DNA from: Castellaniella sp036379515
GTDB taxonomy: Bacteria; Pseudomonadota; Gammaproteobacteria; Burkholderiales; Burkholderiaceae_B
Length of the DNA stretch: 64,000 bases
NCBI RefSeq assembly: GCF_036379515.1
Contig: NZ_DASVGN010000011.1
Location: 1 to 64,000, forward strand
Reading direction: 5' to 3'
Position numbers and translations under genes: made by a program. Below the pieces are notes generated by a model. It ran no database searches and was not told the origin of the DNA. It saw only the letters and a program-made list of their open reading frames with translations. Shown here in pieces: positions 43,240 to 52,682 of the stretch. Within the stretch, counting starts at the first letter, position 1. The number at the start of each line of letters is the position of its first letter.

Positions 43240-44254
43240 CCAGGGCGCGCGCCGGCGTACCGTCATCCGCCCACCGCGCCCGGATCTGCAGGATATCCGG
43301 CATGCACCCCATCAGGGCGTCTACCAGGGCCGGATCAAAGTGCCTGCCACTCTGCTCACGGATATAGGTCAGCGCCTGCTCTACCGGCCAGGCCGGCTTG
43401 TAAGGCCGCACGCTGGTCAGAGCGTCGAACACGTCGACTAGCGCCACGATGCGCGCCTCTTGGGGAATATCCTCGCCCGCGAGGCCCTGGGGGTACCCGC
43501 TTCCATCCCACTTCTCGTGATGGCAGAGCGCAATCGTGGCCGCCATGTGCAACAGACCAGACGGGTGGTTTCCCAGAATGCGTGCTCCAATCGCCGGATG
43601 CTGGCGCATGACCGCCCATTCATCCGCATCCAATTCTCCGGGCTTAAGCAAGATGGCGTCTGGAATGCCGATTTTTCCAATATCGTGCATGGGTGACGCG
43701 TGCTGCAGCATGTCAGCCGCTTCATCTCCGTACCCGATCTCCTTGGCCAGGCGGCGCGCAAAATGACTGATGCGCACAGTATGCATCCCTGTTTCATTGT
43801 CACGATACTCCGCTGCAGCACCCAGACACTGGATGATCTGAAAACGGGTATCCATCAGTTCCTGGGTCTGCACCAAAGACAGATGCGTACGGACTCGGGC
43901 CTGCACGATAGCGGGGCTAAAGGGCTTGGCAATGTAATCCACCGCCCCCAGTTCCAGCCCGCGGTACTCGTCGCTGGCGTCGCTCAAGGCCGTGACGAAA
44001 ATCACCGGAATGCTGCGCAGCCCAGGGTCTGCCTTGAGCGCTGCACAGACTTCATGGCCGGACATCTGCGGCATCATGATGTCCAGCAGAATCAGATCCG
44101 GGCGATCTTTCTGAGCCAGAGCCAGAGCCGTCTGACCATCCCGGGCGAACAGGAGCCGATACTGCGCCTGCAACGTATGCCGCAACACCTGCAGATTGGC
44201 CGGCTCATCGTCGACCAGAAGCAATACACGCCGCATATCACGGTCTTGTTTCAT
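43226..44254 (-). CDS. Response regulator with HD-GYP domain (c-di-GMP phosphodiesterase)
   Basis: This two-domain regulator has 342 residues. The receiver domain (about residues 10-125) contains LLLVDDEPANLQVL and the phospho-Asp in DLILLDIMMPQMSGHE, with the Lys in YIAKPFSP. The HD-GYP output (about 145-320) has the intact catalytic set: HTVRISHFARRL, HDIGKIGIPDAILLKPG, HHEKWDGSGYPQGL. It should hydrolyse cyclic di-GMP when phosphorylated. The start overlaps the stop of the hybrid kinase by ATGA, with AGGAGGCGCC upstream, so the two are translationally coupled and almost certainly cognate. Confidence 0.94.
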   Translation of the reverse strand: MKQDRDMRRVLLLVDDEPANLQVLRHTLQAQYRLLFARDGQTALALAQKDRPDLILLDIMMPQMSGHEVCAALKADPGLRSIPVIFVTALSDASDEYRGLELGAVDYIAKPFSPAIVQARVRTHLSLVQTQELMDTRFQIIQCLGAAAEYRDNETGMHTVRISHFARRLAKEIGYGDEAADMLQHASPMHDIGKIGIPDAILLKPGELDADEWAVMRQHPAIGARILGNHPSGLLHMAATIALCHHEKWDGSGYPQGLAGEDIPQEARIVALVDVFDALTSVRPYKPAWPVEQALTYIREQSGRHFDPALVDALMGCMPDILQIRARWADDGTPARALVMDA

Positions 44255-47253
44255 GGCGCCTCCTGTACACCGTTTGAAACGGCCTCGGCCAGGTCCCCTC
44301 CAAGGGATTCCAACACCTCCTGCAATAGCAGGCCAGCGCGCGCAAAATCGAACAAATCCAGCGCCCGCTGCAACGCTTGCGCCCGCTCTCGTTGGCCACA
44401 CGCCGTCAGATCGGCCATTACGCGGGCGAGCAAGTCATCGTCCAGTTCATTGGAGGCCACCACGGCCAGAAGCCGGGTTGCTGCCTGACGCAATACGGCA
44501 CTTTCTCGCCGCCCACCGCCGTCGAATCCAGCTGCCTGAGCCCCGCCAACGGCCCCCGTATCTTCTCGAGCCCGCAGCACTTCCGTCCGTACAGCAGACA
44601 GACTGGCGACAAGCTCTGGAACGCGCCTTGCCGCCTCTTGCACACGACCCTCGCGACACAAAGCTTCCAGCGTCGCCGCCACAACCGAGACGGCCATCAG
44701 GGAAAGATTGCCCGACGCCCCTCGAATGCCATGCAAGCTGAACTGCAGCGCCTCGCCGTCCACCTTCGCATCCGCATCATCCGGCAACGGATAGCGATCG
44801 ACCCACTCGTCCAGGAAGCCCAGGATCCGGGGAGCCAGCGCGGCACGCGACCCCCACAAGGCAATGCCCCGGTCCCAATCGACTAGCAAGGGCTTCAGCG
44901 GAGCCGCCCGCACGGCGCTCACGACCGTGGCGCCACGACAATCCGTGAGCATCCGCGAAATCTCCTCCAGCAGCCTGGGGACTTCAAGAGGTTTGACGGC
45001 GAAGCCATCCATTCCCGCCTGACGGGCATCCCGCCGATCATCCGCCATCACGCTGGCCGTCAGCGCGATGACAGGGGTTCGAGCCTGCCCCTCGGCGCGC
45101 TCGAATTGGCGAATCAGCCGGGTCGCCTCGCGGCCGTCCGTCCCCGGCATATGAACGTCCATCAACACCACATCGAAATGGCCTTGCTGGTATTTCTCGA
45201 ATGCCTGGGCGCCGTCGACCGCACTGACGACACGGTGACCGTGCCTTTCCAGTACCAAGCGCAAGAGCTCCAGGTTCTGCGGTACATCGTCTGCGATCAG
45301 GATGCTCAATGAGGGAAGGTCTCCTGCCGGGTGGTCGGCCAGAACTGTCGGCTCATCTTCCGCCGGTGCCTCGGAGGAGGCCAGGGGCAGCCACACATGA
45401 AACACGCTGCCCTCGCCTGGTGCACTTTCTACCTCGATGCGGCCCTTCATGACCTCCACCAACTGGCGTGCGATGGTCGTCCCCAGACCCGTCCCGCCGA
45501 ACCGCCGGCTGATGGAAGCATCGGCTTGCGTGAAGGGTTCGAAAATCGTCCGAACCTGATCGACCGTCATTCCGATGCCAGTATCGCGCACCTCGATGTG
45601 CACGGCCCCGGACTCCAACGCAAAATCCACATGAATCGAGCCGGACTCTGTGAACTTGATGGCGTTGCCCACAAGATTCGTCAGAATCTGCAGGACCCGC
45701 AACTGATCTCCCCGAAAATACTCGGGCATGGCCGACGGGTAATGCGTTCGCAGCGACAGACCCTTGGCCTCTGCCCCCAGGCGCAAGGACGACTCGATCT
45801 GAAAGGCCAATGCCTTGAGAGAGAAAATTCCCTCTTCCAGTTCAAGGCGCCCGCTGTCCATCTTGGTGGTGTCCAAAATGTCGTTGATCAGGTGCAAGAG
45901 CGACCTCGAGGATTGCCGGATCGTATTCAAATGCATACGCTGCGCTGTGGCCAAGTTGGTCCGCAGTAGCAGATCCGTGAACCCGATGATGGAATTCATA
46001 GGGGTGCGAATCTCGTGGCTCATGTTGGCCAGAAAGCGACTCTTGGTCTCAGCAGCCGCCTCAGCTTGCTGCACCGATTCGCGCAGCGACGCCTCAAGCG
46101 CCTTGCGTTCACTGATGTCGGCAATCAGCCCGACGAAAAGCCGTTGCCCTCCAGGCAGATCCACCCGGCCCACCGCCAACCGGATCGGGAATTTGCGGCC
46201 ATCCTTGTGCTGCGCCACCACCTCGCGCCCACGCCCAATGATATGTGGCACCTGCGTGTCGCGATACGCCTTCAGATAGCCGTCATGCGCCGACCGAAAC
46301 GGTTCGGGCATGAGAATCTTGATATTGCGCCCGATCACCTCAACGGCATCGTAGCCAAAGAGCCGTTCAGCGGAATGGCTGAACTCTTGCACGACGCCAT
46401 AGGGATCGATAGTGATAATGGCATCGACCGCCGTATCAAAGATCGCCTGCAGGCGCGACTTGGCATTCTCGGCCTCGCGAAAAAGCGCCCGGGAGCGCAC
46501 AAGGCCGTTCAGCGCCGCCACGACGATGGCAATCGTCAGCGTCAGCGAAGACAAGGCCAGGGCCACGTACGAAGCGCCCAAATGGATGAAATCCGCACCC
46601 GGCCCCGGCGTCCCTAGGAACCGGACGGCCGCCATCCCGGTGTAGTGCATGCCAGCGATAGCCACCCCCATGACCACCCCGCTTGCCCAGAAGCGTACCC
46701 GGCCGTTCAAGGCCCTGAGCCCAAAATAGATCCAGAGCGCCAGCATGGCCAGCACAACCGCTACGACGATGGACAGCCCGAAGGTTCCTGGCTCATAGCG
46801 CATGAGCAGCGGGGTACGCATGGCCATCATGCCCGTGTAATGCATGGCACCGATCCCGGCCCCGAGCAGCACTCCGGCCACTCCCAGCTGCCGAACAGAA
46901 AACTGACGCAGCGACAGCAGGACCAGCGCTGCCAACGCACCTACCCACCCGGGGATCAGAGACAGCAGGGTGAGCGTCATGTCGTAATGCACCGGCGCGG
47001 GCAGCTTGAAGGCCAGCATCCCGATGAAATGCATGGTCCAGATGCCTGCCCCCAATGCAACGGAGCCAGTCACGATGGCAATGCGCCGATGCAGGATGCT
47101 CGCGGCGCCCCGCGCGACGTGTGCCGTCTGCAGCGCCATGAGCGACAACACGACCGCCACGAACACCGACAGAAACACGAGCTCAGGCTGATAGCTGCCC
47201 TGCACGAAGCTCGTACCGTCCGTCGGACTGAGAAAAAAATGATGGAGGGTCAT
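44251..47253 (-). CDS. MHYT-domain hybrid sensor histidine kinase (BarA-like phosphorelay)
   Basis: This membrane sensor has 1,000 residues. The N-terminal MHYT domain (about 25-260) has three repeats of the motif (WTMHFIGM, GAMHYTGM, AGMHYTGM) in seven or so membrane helices, thought to sense oxygen, CO or NO via bound metal. A PAS domain (about 270-380) with a conserved LFGYDAVEVIGRNIKILMPEP segment follows, then HisKA with phospho-His in NMSHEIRTPMNSIIGF (about 415), an HATPase domain with DTGIGM and GGTGLGTTI, a receiver domain (ILIADDVPQNLELL, VVLMDVHMPG), and a C-terminal Hpt-like module with LHGIRGASGNLSL. It overlaps the HD-GYP gene by four bases. Confidence 0.95.
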   Translation of the reverse strand: MTLHHFFLSPTDGTSFVQGSYQPELVFLSVFVAVVLSLMALQTAHVARGAASILHRRIAIVTGSVALGAGIWTMHFIGMLAFKLPAPVHYDMTLTLLSLIPGWVGALAALVLLSLRQFSVRQLGVAGVLLGAGIGAMHYTGMMAMRTPLLMRYEPGTFGLSIVVAVVLAMLALWIYFGLRALNGRVRFWASGVVMGVAIAGMHYTGMAAVRFLGTPGPGADFIHLGASYVALALSSLTLTIAIVVAALNGLVRSRALFREAENAKSRLQAIFDTAVDAIITIDPYGVVQEFSHSAERLFGYDAVEVIGRNIKILMPEPFRSAHDGYLKAYRDTQVPHIIGRGREVVAQHKDGRKFPIRLAVGRVDLPGGQRLFVGLIADISERKALEASLRESVQQAEAAAETKSRFLANMSHEIRTPMNSIIGFTDLLLRTNLATAQRMHLNTIRQSSRSLLHLINDILDTTKMDSGRLELEEGIFSLKALAFQIESSLRLGAEAKGLSLRTHYPSAMPEYFRGDQLRVLQILTNLVGNAIKFTESGSIHVDFALESGAVHIEVRDTGIGMTVDQVRTIFEPFTQADASISRRFGGTGLGTTIARQLVEVMKGRIEVESAPGEGSVFHVWLPLASSEAPAEDEPTVLADHPAGDLPSLSILIADDVPQNLELLRLVLERHGHRVVSAVDGAQAFEKYQQGHFDVVLMDVHMPGTDGREATRLIRQFERAEGQARTPVIALTASVMADDRRDARQAGMDGFAVKPLEVPRLLEEISRMLTDCRGATVVSAVRAAPLKPLLVDWDRGIALWGSRAALAPRILGFLDEWVDRYPLPDDADAKVDGEALQFSLHGIRGASGNLSLMAVSVVAATLEALCREGRVQEAARRVPELVASLSAVRTEVLRAREDTGAVGGAQAAGFDGGGRRESAVLRQAATRLLAVVASNELDDDLLARVMADLTACGQRERAQALQRALDLFDFARAGLLLQEVLESLGGDLAEAVSNGVQEAP

Positions 47254-47365
47254 CCGGTCATTGAACCTGGAATTGGAAAAGAATGCTCAAAAGCGCCACA
47301 ACAGTTATCGGCCGTTGGAAGCAGATGTTTAGAGATCGAAACGAGCTACCCAAAAGAGGTCGTGC

Positions 47366-48595
47366 ATGCCTGTTCAGCGGAACTTGACACACACCCCTGC
47401 TATGCTTTCGCCCATGACTGCTCTGCCTCCCATTCACCTGCCTGCCGGCTTGCCGGCTCCGGACAACGATACACTGGCCCACGGTGCCCGCGTGCAGGCC
47501 ATGCTCACGGAACGCATCCGTGCGGCGGGCGGCTGGCTGCCCTTCGAGCATTGGATGCAAGCCGCTCTGTATGAGCCGGGTCTGGGGTATTACAGTGCAG
47601 GCAGCATCAAACTGCATCACGAAGGCGATTTCACCACGGCGCCCGAGACCAGCCCGCTCTTTGGACAAGCCCTCGCACATCAGGTGGCAGACGTCCTCGC
47701 GGCCAGCCAGACGCAATCCGTCCTTGAATTCGGGGCAGGCTCGGGCGCACTGGCCGCAGCCTTGATCCCGGCGCTGAACAGCCTGGGCATTCGCGTGCAG
47801 TACCAGATTCTGGAGCTGTCGGCCGATCTGCGGGCGCGCCAGCAGGCACGCCTAACCGCCTGGGCCGATCAGGTCCAGTGGCTGGATGCACTCCCTGCCG
47901 CCTTCAGCGGCTGTGTGCTGGCCAACGAGGTGCTGGACGCCATGCCAGCCATCCTGTTCCAGTGGACCGACGAAGGCGACCCCGCCATCCTGGGCGTGGC
48001 GCTCGATGCGCGTCCCGGAGCATTGGCACCCTTTCGTTGGGTGTTGCACGAAGCGCCTCCGGGGACGGCGGCGGCCATCAAGGCCCGCATGCCCGCTCTG
48101 CCGGGATACCGCTCCGAACTCAATCTGCAGGCCGAAGCCTGGGTGCGCCACCTGGGTCTATGGCTCGAAAAAGGGGCCGCACTGCTCATCGATTACGGCT
48201 TTCCGCAGGCGGAGTACTACCACCCGCAACGCGCACAAGGCACACTCATGTGTCACTTCCGCCACCACGCGCACGACCAACCGCTGGTGCTGGCCGGGCT
48301 GCAGGATCTGACCACACACGTGGACTTCACGGCCATGGCCGATGCAGCACTGGATGGCGGACTGGAAGTGCTGGGCTTTACGTCACAGGCGCGTTTTCTG
48401 ATGAACGCAGGGCTGCTGGACCTGGTCAATGCTCCTGGCGAAGACCCCGCACAGCGGGCGCGTCAGCTCACGACGCTCAACACTTTGCTTTCCGAGGCCG
48501 AAATGGGCGAGCTCTTCAAGGTGCTGGCCGTAGGGCGCGGGATCAACCCCCCCTTACGAGGCTTCACGCGCGGAGATCGCCGCGACCGACTCTGA
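47366..48595 (+). CDS. SAM-dependent methyltransferase, MidA/NDUFAF7 family
   Basis: This cytoplasmic class-I methyltransferase has 409 residues and is related to the mitochondrial complex-I assembly factor NDUFAF7/MidA. Key segments are GWLPFEHWMQAALYEPGLGYYSAG, the conserved GDFTTAPETSPLFGQALA, the SAM-binding VLEFGAGSGALAAAL, and GALAPFRWVLHEAP and LLIDYGFPQAEYYHPQRAQGTLMCHFRHHAHDQPL. The Met at 47366 is preceded by AAGAGGT at good spacing. Later Mets (47402, 47414) are possible. The target is probably an Arg in a respiratory complex subunit by family analogy, which is not proven in bacteria. Its last 42 bases overlap murI in antisense. Confidence 0.9.
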   Translation: MPVQRNLTHTPAMLSPMTALPPIHLPAGLPAPDNDTLAHGARVQAMLTERIRAAGGWLPFEHWMQAALYEPGLGYYSAGSIKLHHEGDFTTAPETSPLFGQALAHQVADVLAASQTQSVLEFGAGSGALAAALIPALNSLGIRVQYQILELSADLRARQQARLTAWADQVQWLDALPAAFSGCVLANEVLDAMPAILFQWTDEGDPAILGVALDARPGALAPFRWVLHEAPPGTAAAIKARMPALPGYRSELNLQAEAWVRHLGLWLEKGAALLIDYGFPQAEYYHPQRAQGTLMCHFRHHAHDQPLVLAGLQDLTTHVDFTAMADAALDGGLEVLGFTSQARFLMNAGLLDLVNAPGEDPAQRARQLTTLNTLLSEAEMGELFKVLAVGRGINPPLRGFTRGDRRDRL

Positions 48596-49432
48596 CTCCG
48601 GCAGCGCACGCCGTTCAATGGCCGCGATCTTCAATCCAAAGCTGTTCATGAGCCGCCGGGTGGCAAAATCAGGCGTACCTCGCGTGAAGACGGCTTCATC
48701 ATCATCCGCCGGGTGCAAGGCATCCGCCTGACGGGGCAACAGGCTGCGTGCCCGACGGGCAATGGCTTCAGCGGGGTCCAGCCAGTCCACGGGCCAAGGG
48801 GCAAGACGCCGAAACACGTTCACCAAAAATGGGTAATGGGTACATCCCAGGACCACGATGTCGGTGCAGCGCCCCGCCTGCTCCACGAAACAGGGCTGGA
48901 TCTCGGTTCTCACCTGGACCTCATCCAGGGACTCGCCTCGCACATAGGCTTCAGCCACCCCTGCCAGCACGGAAGACCCCACCAGATTCACTGTACAACG
49001 CCCCGCGTAGGACTGAATCAGCCTGCGTGTGTACTCACGGTGCACGGTTCCAGGCGTGGCCAGTACGGATACCAGGCCGGAGCGGGTGCGCTCGGCGGCC
49101 GGCTTGATGGCCGGCACCGTGCCCACGAAAGCCATGTCCGGGAACGCAGCCCGCAAGTCAGCACCGGCCAGCGTGAACGCCGTATTGCAGGCCACGATGC
49201 AGAGCACAGGCCGGTGGGCTTGCAGCAGTTCGCCAAACAACGCGAGCAGGCGGGCCCTGAGCGCAGACGCAGGCCATGCGCCATACGGGAACCCGCCATC
49301 ATCGGCCACGTAGACGAAGCGGCGCTCCGGCATCAACACGCGGGCTTCGCGCAGCACGGTAAGCCCGCCAATACCAGAATCAAACACCAGGACAGGCTGG
49401 CCGGGATCACCCAAGACAGAGTCCCTGGCCAT
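48554..49432 (-). CDS. murI: Glutamate racemase
   Basis: This enzyme racemises L-glutamate to D-glutamate for peptidoglycan. It has 292 residues. The family motifs include VFDSGIGGLTVLRE (with D and S), the first catalytic Cys in CIVACNTAFTLAG, and the second in VVLGCTHYPFLVN. The start at 49432 shares one base with the cca stop (TGATG), and the frame upstream is the cca gene in another phase. It is the last gene of an slt - cca - murI chain. Its 3' end overlaps the convergent midA-type gene by 42 bases. Confidence 0.94.
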   Translation of the reverse strand: MARDSVLGDPGQPVLVFDSGIGGLTVLREARVLMPERRFVYVADDGGFPYGAWPASALRARLLALFGELLQAHRPVLCIVACNTAFTLAGADLRAAFPDMAFVGTVPAIKPAAERTRSGLVSVLATPGTVHREYTRRLIQSYAGRCTVNLVGSSVLAGVAEAYVRGESLDEVQVRTEIQPCFVEQAGRCTDIVVLGCTHYPFLVNVFRRLAPWPVDWLDPAEAIARRARSLLPRQADALHPADDDEAVFTRGTPDFATRRLMNSFGLKIAAIERRALPESESVAAISAREAS

Positions 49433-50535
49433 CACAGACGCCCCAAGGCCTGCAGCCGGGCCGCCCGCAAAGCCTCGCGAATTCTGCCCACATCCCCACC
49501 GGCGGCACGGGCCACGGCCCCTGCATCGATGGCACGGACCGTCTGCAACCGGGCCTGCCAGGCCGCAAGGTCCACGACCTGCACGCAGGCCGCCGCCTGC
49601 AACAGGCCCAGGCAACGATCGGGCCGACGCAACGCATCGCACGATTCGAACACTTGCAACCAGGCCTCGGGGGTATCGGCGACGCGGGCATCCGCAGCGG
49701 GCAAGCGCGCCACCATGTCCGGCAGCAGCCGCGCCATCTCGCGACAGACCGACGGCGCACGCATATGGTTTTGCAGCTCCGCCGCGGAGCCACGGCACAG
49801 CAGTGCGTACCGCTGGGCGAGATCAAGCTGCCCTGCCACTGCGCGAGAGAGCCCGCAAGACAGCTCGGCACTCCATGCCAGGTCAGGCGCCACACGCTCC
49901 AGGGCGCCGCATTGAGCAAGCACGTCGAACATGCGCCCGGGATGCGCCGTCATGAGCCCTTTGGCGAATTCCTGCCAGACCCGCTCGGGGACCAAGGCAT
50001 CGACTTCGCCGCGCAGCACCAATTCGCGGCACAAAGCGAGGGTTTCAGGTGCAATGGAAAAATCGGCAAACCGCGCCGCAAAACGAGCAAGCCGCAGCAG
50101 GCGCACGGGATCTTCGACAAAAGCCGGCCCCACGTGGCGCAGCACTTTGGCGTGCAGATCGGCCACGCCCCCCAGGGGGTCCACCAGCTTGCCATCCGCC
50201 GCGCGGGCAATGGCATTCACGGTCAGATCACGCCGGCGCAAGTCATCGTCCAGCGTCACGTCCTGACCCGCGTGAAACACGAAGCCGTGATAGCCGCGAC
50301 CCGATTTGCGTTCGGTGCGCGCCAGCGCGTATTCCTCATGGGTCTGCGGGTGCAGAAACACCGGAAAATCCCCACCCACCGGCGTAAAGCCCCGCGCCGA
50401 CATGATTTCGGGCGTGGCTCCGACCACCACCCAGTCACGATCGCCGGCCGGCAACCCCAGCAGCGCGTCGCGCACCGCTCCCCCCACGATGTAGACCTGC
50501 AGACCTCGGGTAGCGGCGTCTTCGTGAGCGCTCAT
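49432..50535 (-). CDS. cca: CCA-adding tRNA nucleotidyltransferase
   Basis: This enzyme adds or repairs the 3' CCA of tRNAs (367 residues). The class II signature GGAVRDALLGL (about residues 18-28), the catalytic DRDW motif in AGDRDWVVVG, and RRDLTVNAIARAADGKLVDPLGG are present, with the EDPVRLLRLARFAARF helix. There is no C-terminal HD phosphohydrolase domain, unlike the longer E. coli-type protein. It overlaps slt by four bases at the start and murI by one at the end, so the three genes are coupled. Confidence 0.94.
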   Translation of the reverse strand: MSAHEDAATRGLQVYIVGGAVRDALLGLPAGDRDWVVVGATPEIMSARGFTPVGGDFPVFLHPQTHEEYALARTERKSGRGYHGFVFHAGQDVTLDDDLRRRDLTVNAIARAADGKLVDPLGGVADLHAKVLRHVGPAFVEDPVRLLRLARFAARFADFSIAPETLALCRELVLRGEVDALVPERVWQEFAKGLMTAHPGRMFDVLAQCGALERVAPDLAWSAELSCGLSRAVAGQLDLAQRYALLCRGSAAELQNHMRAPSVCREMARLLPDMVARLPAADARVADTPEAWLQVFESCDALRRPDRCLGLLQAAACVQVVDLAAWQARLQTVRAIDAGAVARAAGGDVGRIREALRAARLQALGRL

Positions 50536-52658
50536 GGCAGATTGGTGGGTGTGTCGGCGGTAGGGCTGATCGTACCCAGGCGCGCCTTGAGCGATTGCGG
50601 CTGACCGGTGAAAAGCGCGGCGTAATACACCGTGTTCGACAGCACGTTCTTCACATAGAGCCGGGTTTCAGTAAAAGGAATGGTCTCGGCAAACACGGCG
50701 CCTTCAACTGGTGCCAGCAATGCGGCGCGCCAGCGCTTGGGGCGGGCCGGGCCGGCGTTATAGCCCGCCGTGGCCAACAGTTCAGAGCCCCCCACCCCTT
50801 GCAGCACCATGCTCAGGTAGTTCGTGCCCAGAATGGTGTTGGTGTCAAAATCATTGACGTCGGTAGGTTGAAACCCCTGCATGCCGATCTTGCGCGCCAC
50901 CCAGCGTGCCGTGGCCGGCATGAGCTGCATCAGGCCGGAAGCCCCCACGCCCGAACGCGCGTCTGTGATGAAGCGCGATTCCTGGCGAATGAGGCCATAC
51001 ACCCAGGCCGGGTCCAGATGAATGGCATCGGCCTTGGCCGCCACCCGTCCTTCAAAAGGCGCAATGAAGCGCTGACTGAAATCGACCACATGCTTGGTGA
51101 GCAGCGAGGTGTTCACCACCCGGTCATAGAGCCGCTGCTGGCGGGCGAACTCGGCGGCACCCCGCAGCTGTGAATCATCCATGCCCTGCAAGGCATAGAC
51201 CCACTCGGGTACCGCCTGCTTGCGCCACCCCAAGCCAAACAGGGTCACGGCCCGTTCCAGATCGGGATTGGACTGCGCCTGGGCAACCCAACCAGCGGCA
51301 ATGGGGGCCGGCTGCGGCGGCATATAGAGCGGCCTCCCCAAAGCATCATCAGCCAGCTGGCCGTAGAAGCTGAGGTCCTTGGAGATGGATTCAAAATACT
51401 GCTGCGCGGCCTTCTGGTTGCCTTGTGCGGCCAGCGCGCGGCCATACCAGTAGCGCCAGACGGGCTCATCAGCCTGTTGTGCCGTCATCTTGCGAATGGC
51501 GTCCGCGACCCGATTCCAATCGATGGGCGCAACACGCAGCTCGGCCCGTACCTGCCAGGCATGGTTGAAGTCGGTCATGGGTACGGGGCCGGAATCCCGA
51601 TACCAGCGCGCGGCCGCGGGGTCCACCTGCAAGGCGGCCACCAGGCCGAACTGCCCCCAGACCCATTGCAGATCCGCAGGCGGGATTTTCTTGGCCCAGT
51701 TGCTGCGGATGTACTGTGCGGCCTCGTCGCGATCGCTGCTGCGCGCCAGGCGCGAAAGCGCGATTTCGGCGAGTTCGAAGCCTTCCGAACCACGCGGTTG
51801 ATCATGTGATTCCAGCCAGCGGCGCGGATCTTTCATGAGGGCCGCAAACTGCACCATGCCGGCATCGCTGAAAACGGCTGCCGCCACCCGATTGATCTGT
51901 GCCGTCTTTCCGGATTCGAGCGTGTCACGCAGCAGACCGTTGAGCTCTTTGCGGCTGAGCACGTGATCGGCTGACAGCTGGTCAAGCAGGCTCCAGCAAT
52001 CGCTGTTGGGCTGGTAGATCTTGAGAAATTCGGCTGCCTTGGTACGCTGGCCCGTCATGTGCCGCGCCAGCATCAACGCGCACTGGACACGCGAGGGCAG
52101 CTTGGGGCCCATCAGGATGCGCAGCGCCTGGGCGTAATCGCCGCCATGTACGGCAGCAAGTATCCATTGCTGACTCAGCTGAGTGGAAAGATACGAACCC
52201 GGGTGATCGGCCAGGAACTTCTGCAGCGCAGCCTGCGGCAAGGGCATCGTGCCTACCTGCAACTGATGCTGCAACGACCAATACTGGGGGTACATGCCCA
52301 GTACCGGATCGGGCGCTGCTGCCCGCACCAGGATATCCAGTGTGGGCCATTGCCCTCTGCGAACGGCCTCGTAGGCATCGAGTACCGCCTGGCGCGCGGC
52401 CGGCGGCACGGTGGGAGGCACGTAGGCCCGCACCGCGGGCGCCGGACCGTCATCGTGCGCCTGCTCGGCCGCCACTTCAGGGAGAGCTTCGCCCGCCTGC
52501 TGCTCAGACGCCGTGGGCGCCTGCGCCCCGGCGCAGCCGGCCAGCGTGAGCGAAAGCCCCATCACACCACAAGTGATCAGGTGTCGGCTGACCTCACGGG
52601 CCACTGAGAACACAGGGAGCGTCTTCTGGCGATCCCTTAGAATGTCAGCCAAGCCCAT
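50532..52658 (-). CDS. slt: Soluble-type lytic transglycosylase (Slt), lipoprotein
   Basis: This peptidoglycan lytic transglycosylase of 708 residues cleaves glycan to 1,6-anhydro-muropeptides in the periplasm. The N-terminus has a long n-region and a lipobox SLTLAGC (Cys near residue 42), suggesting a lipid anchor. This contrasts with the soluble E. coli Slt70. The large alpha-superhelical U/L region spans about 80-480. The SLT catalytic domain (about 540-690) contains the catalytic Glu in YGLIRQESRFITDARS, with GASGLMQLMPATARWVA and TAGYNAGPARPKRW. AAGGT upstream sets the start. It is divergent from the cyclo-ligase with a 24-bp gap. Confidence 0.94.
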   Translation of the reverse strand: MGLADILRDRQKTLPVFSVAREVSRHLITCGVMGLSLTLAGCAGAQAPTASEQQAGEALPEVAAEQAHDDGPAPAVRAYVPPTVPPAARQAVLDAYEAVRRGQWPTLDILVRAAAPDPVLGMYPQYWSLQHQLQVGTMPLPQAALQKFLADHPGSYLSTQLSQQWILAAVHGGDYAQALRILMGPKLPSRVQCALMLARHMTGQRTKAAEFLKIYQPNSDCWSLLDQLSADHVLSRKELNGLLRDTLESGKTAQINRVAAAVFSDAGMVQFAALMKDPRRWLESHDQPRGSEGFELAEIALSRLARSSDRDEAAQYIRSNWAKKIPPADLQWVWGQFGLVAALQVDPAAARWYRDSGPVPMTDFNHAWQVRAELRVAPIDWNRVADAIRKMTAQQADEPVWRYWYGRALAAQGNQKAAQQYFESISKDLSFYGQLADDALGRPLYMPPQPAPIAAGWVAQAQSNPDLERAVTLFGLGWRKQAVPEWVYALQGMDDSQLRGAAEFARQQRLYDRVVNTSLLTKHVVDFSQRFIAPFEGRVAAKADAIHLDPAWVYGLIRQESRFITDARSGVGASGLMQLMPATARWVARKIGMQGFQPTDVNDFDTNTILGTNYLSMVLQGVGGSELLATAGYNAGPARPKRWRAALLAPVEGAVFAETIPFTETRLYVKNVLSNTVYYAALFTGQPQSLKARLGTISPTADTPTNLP

Positions 52659-52682
52659 TGTCTACCTTCACCAAACCCACAC

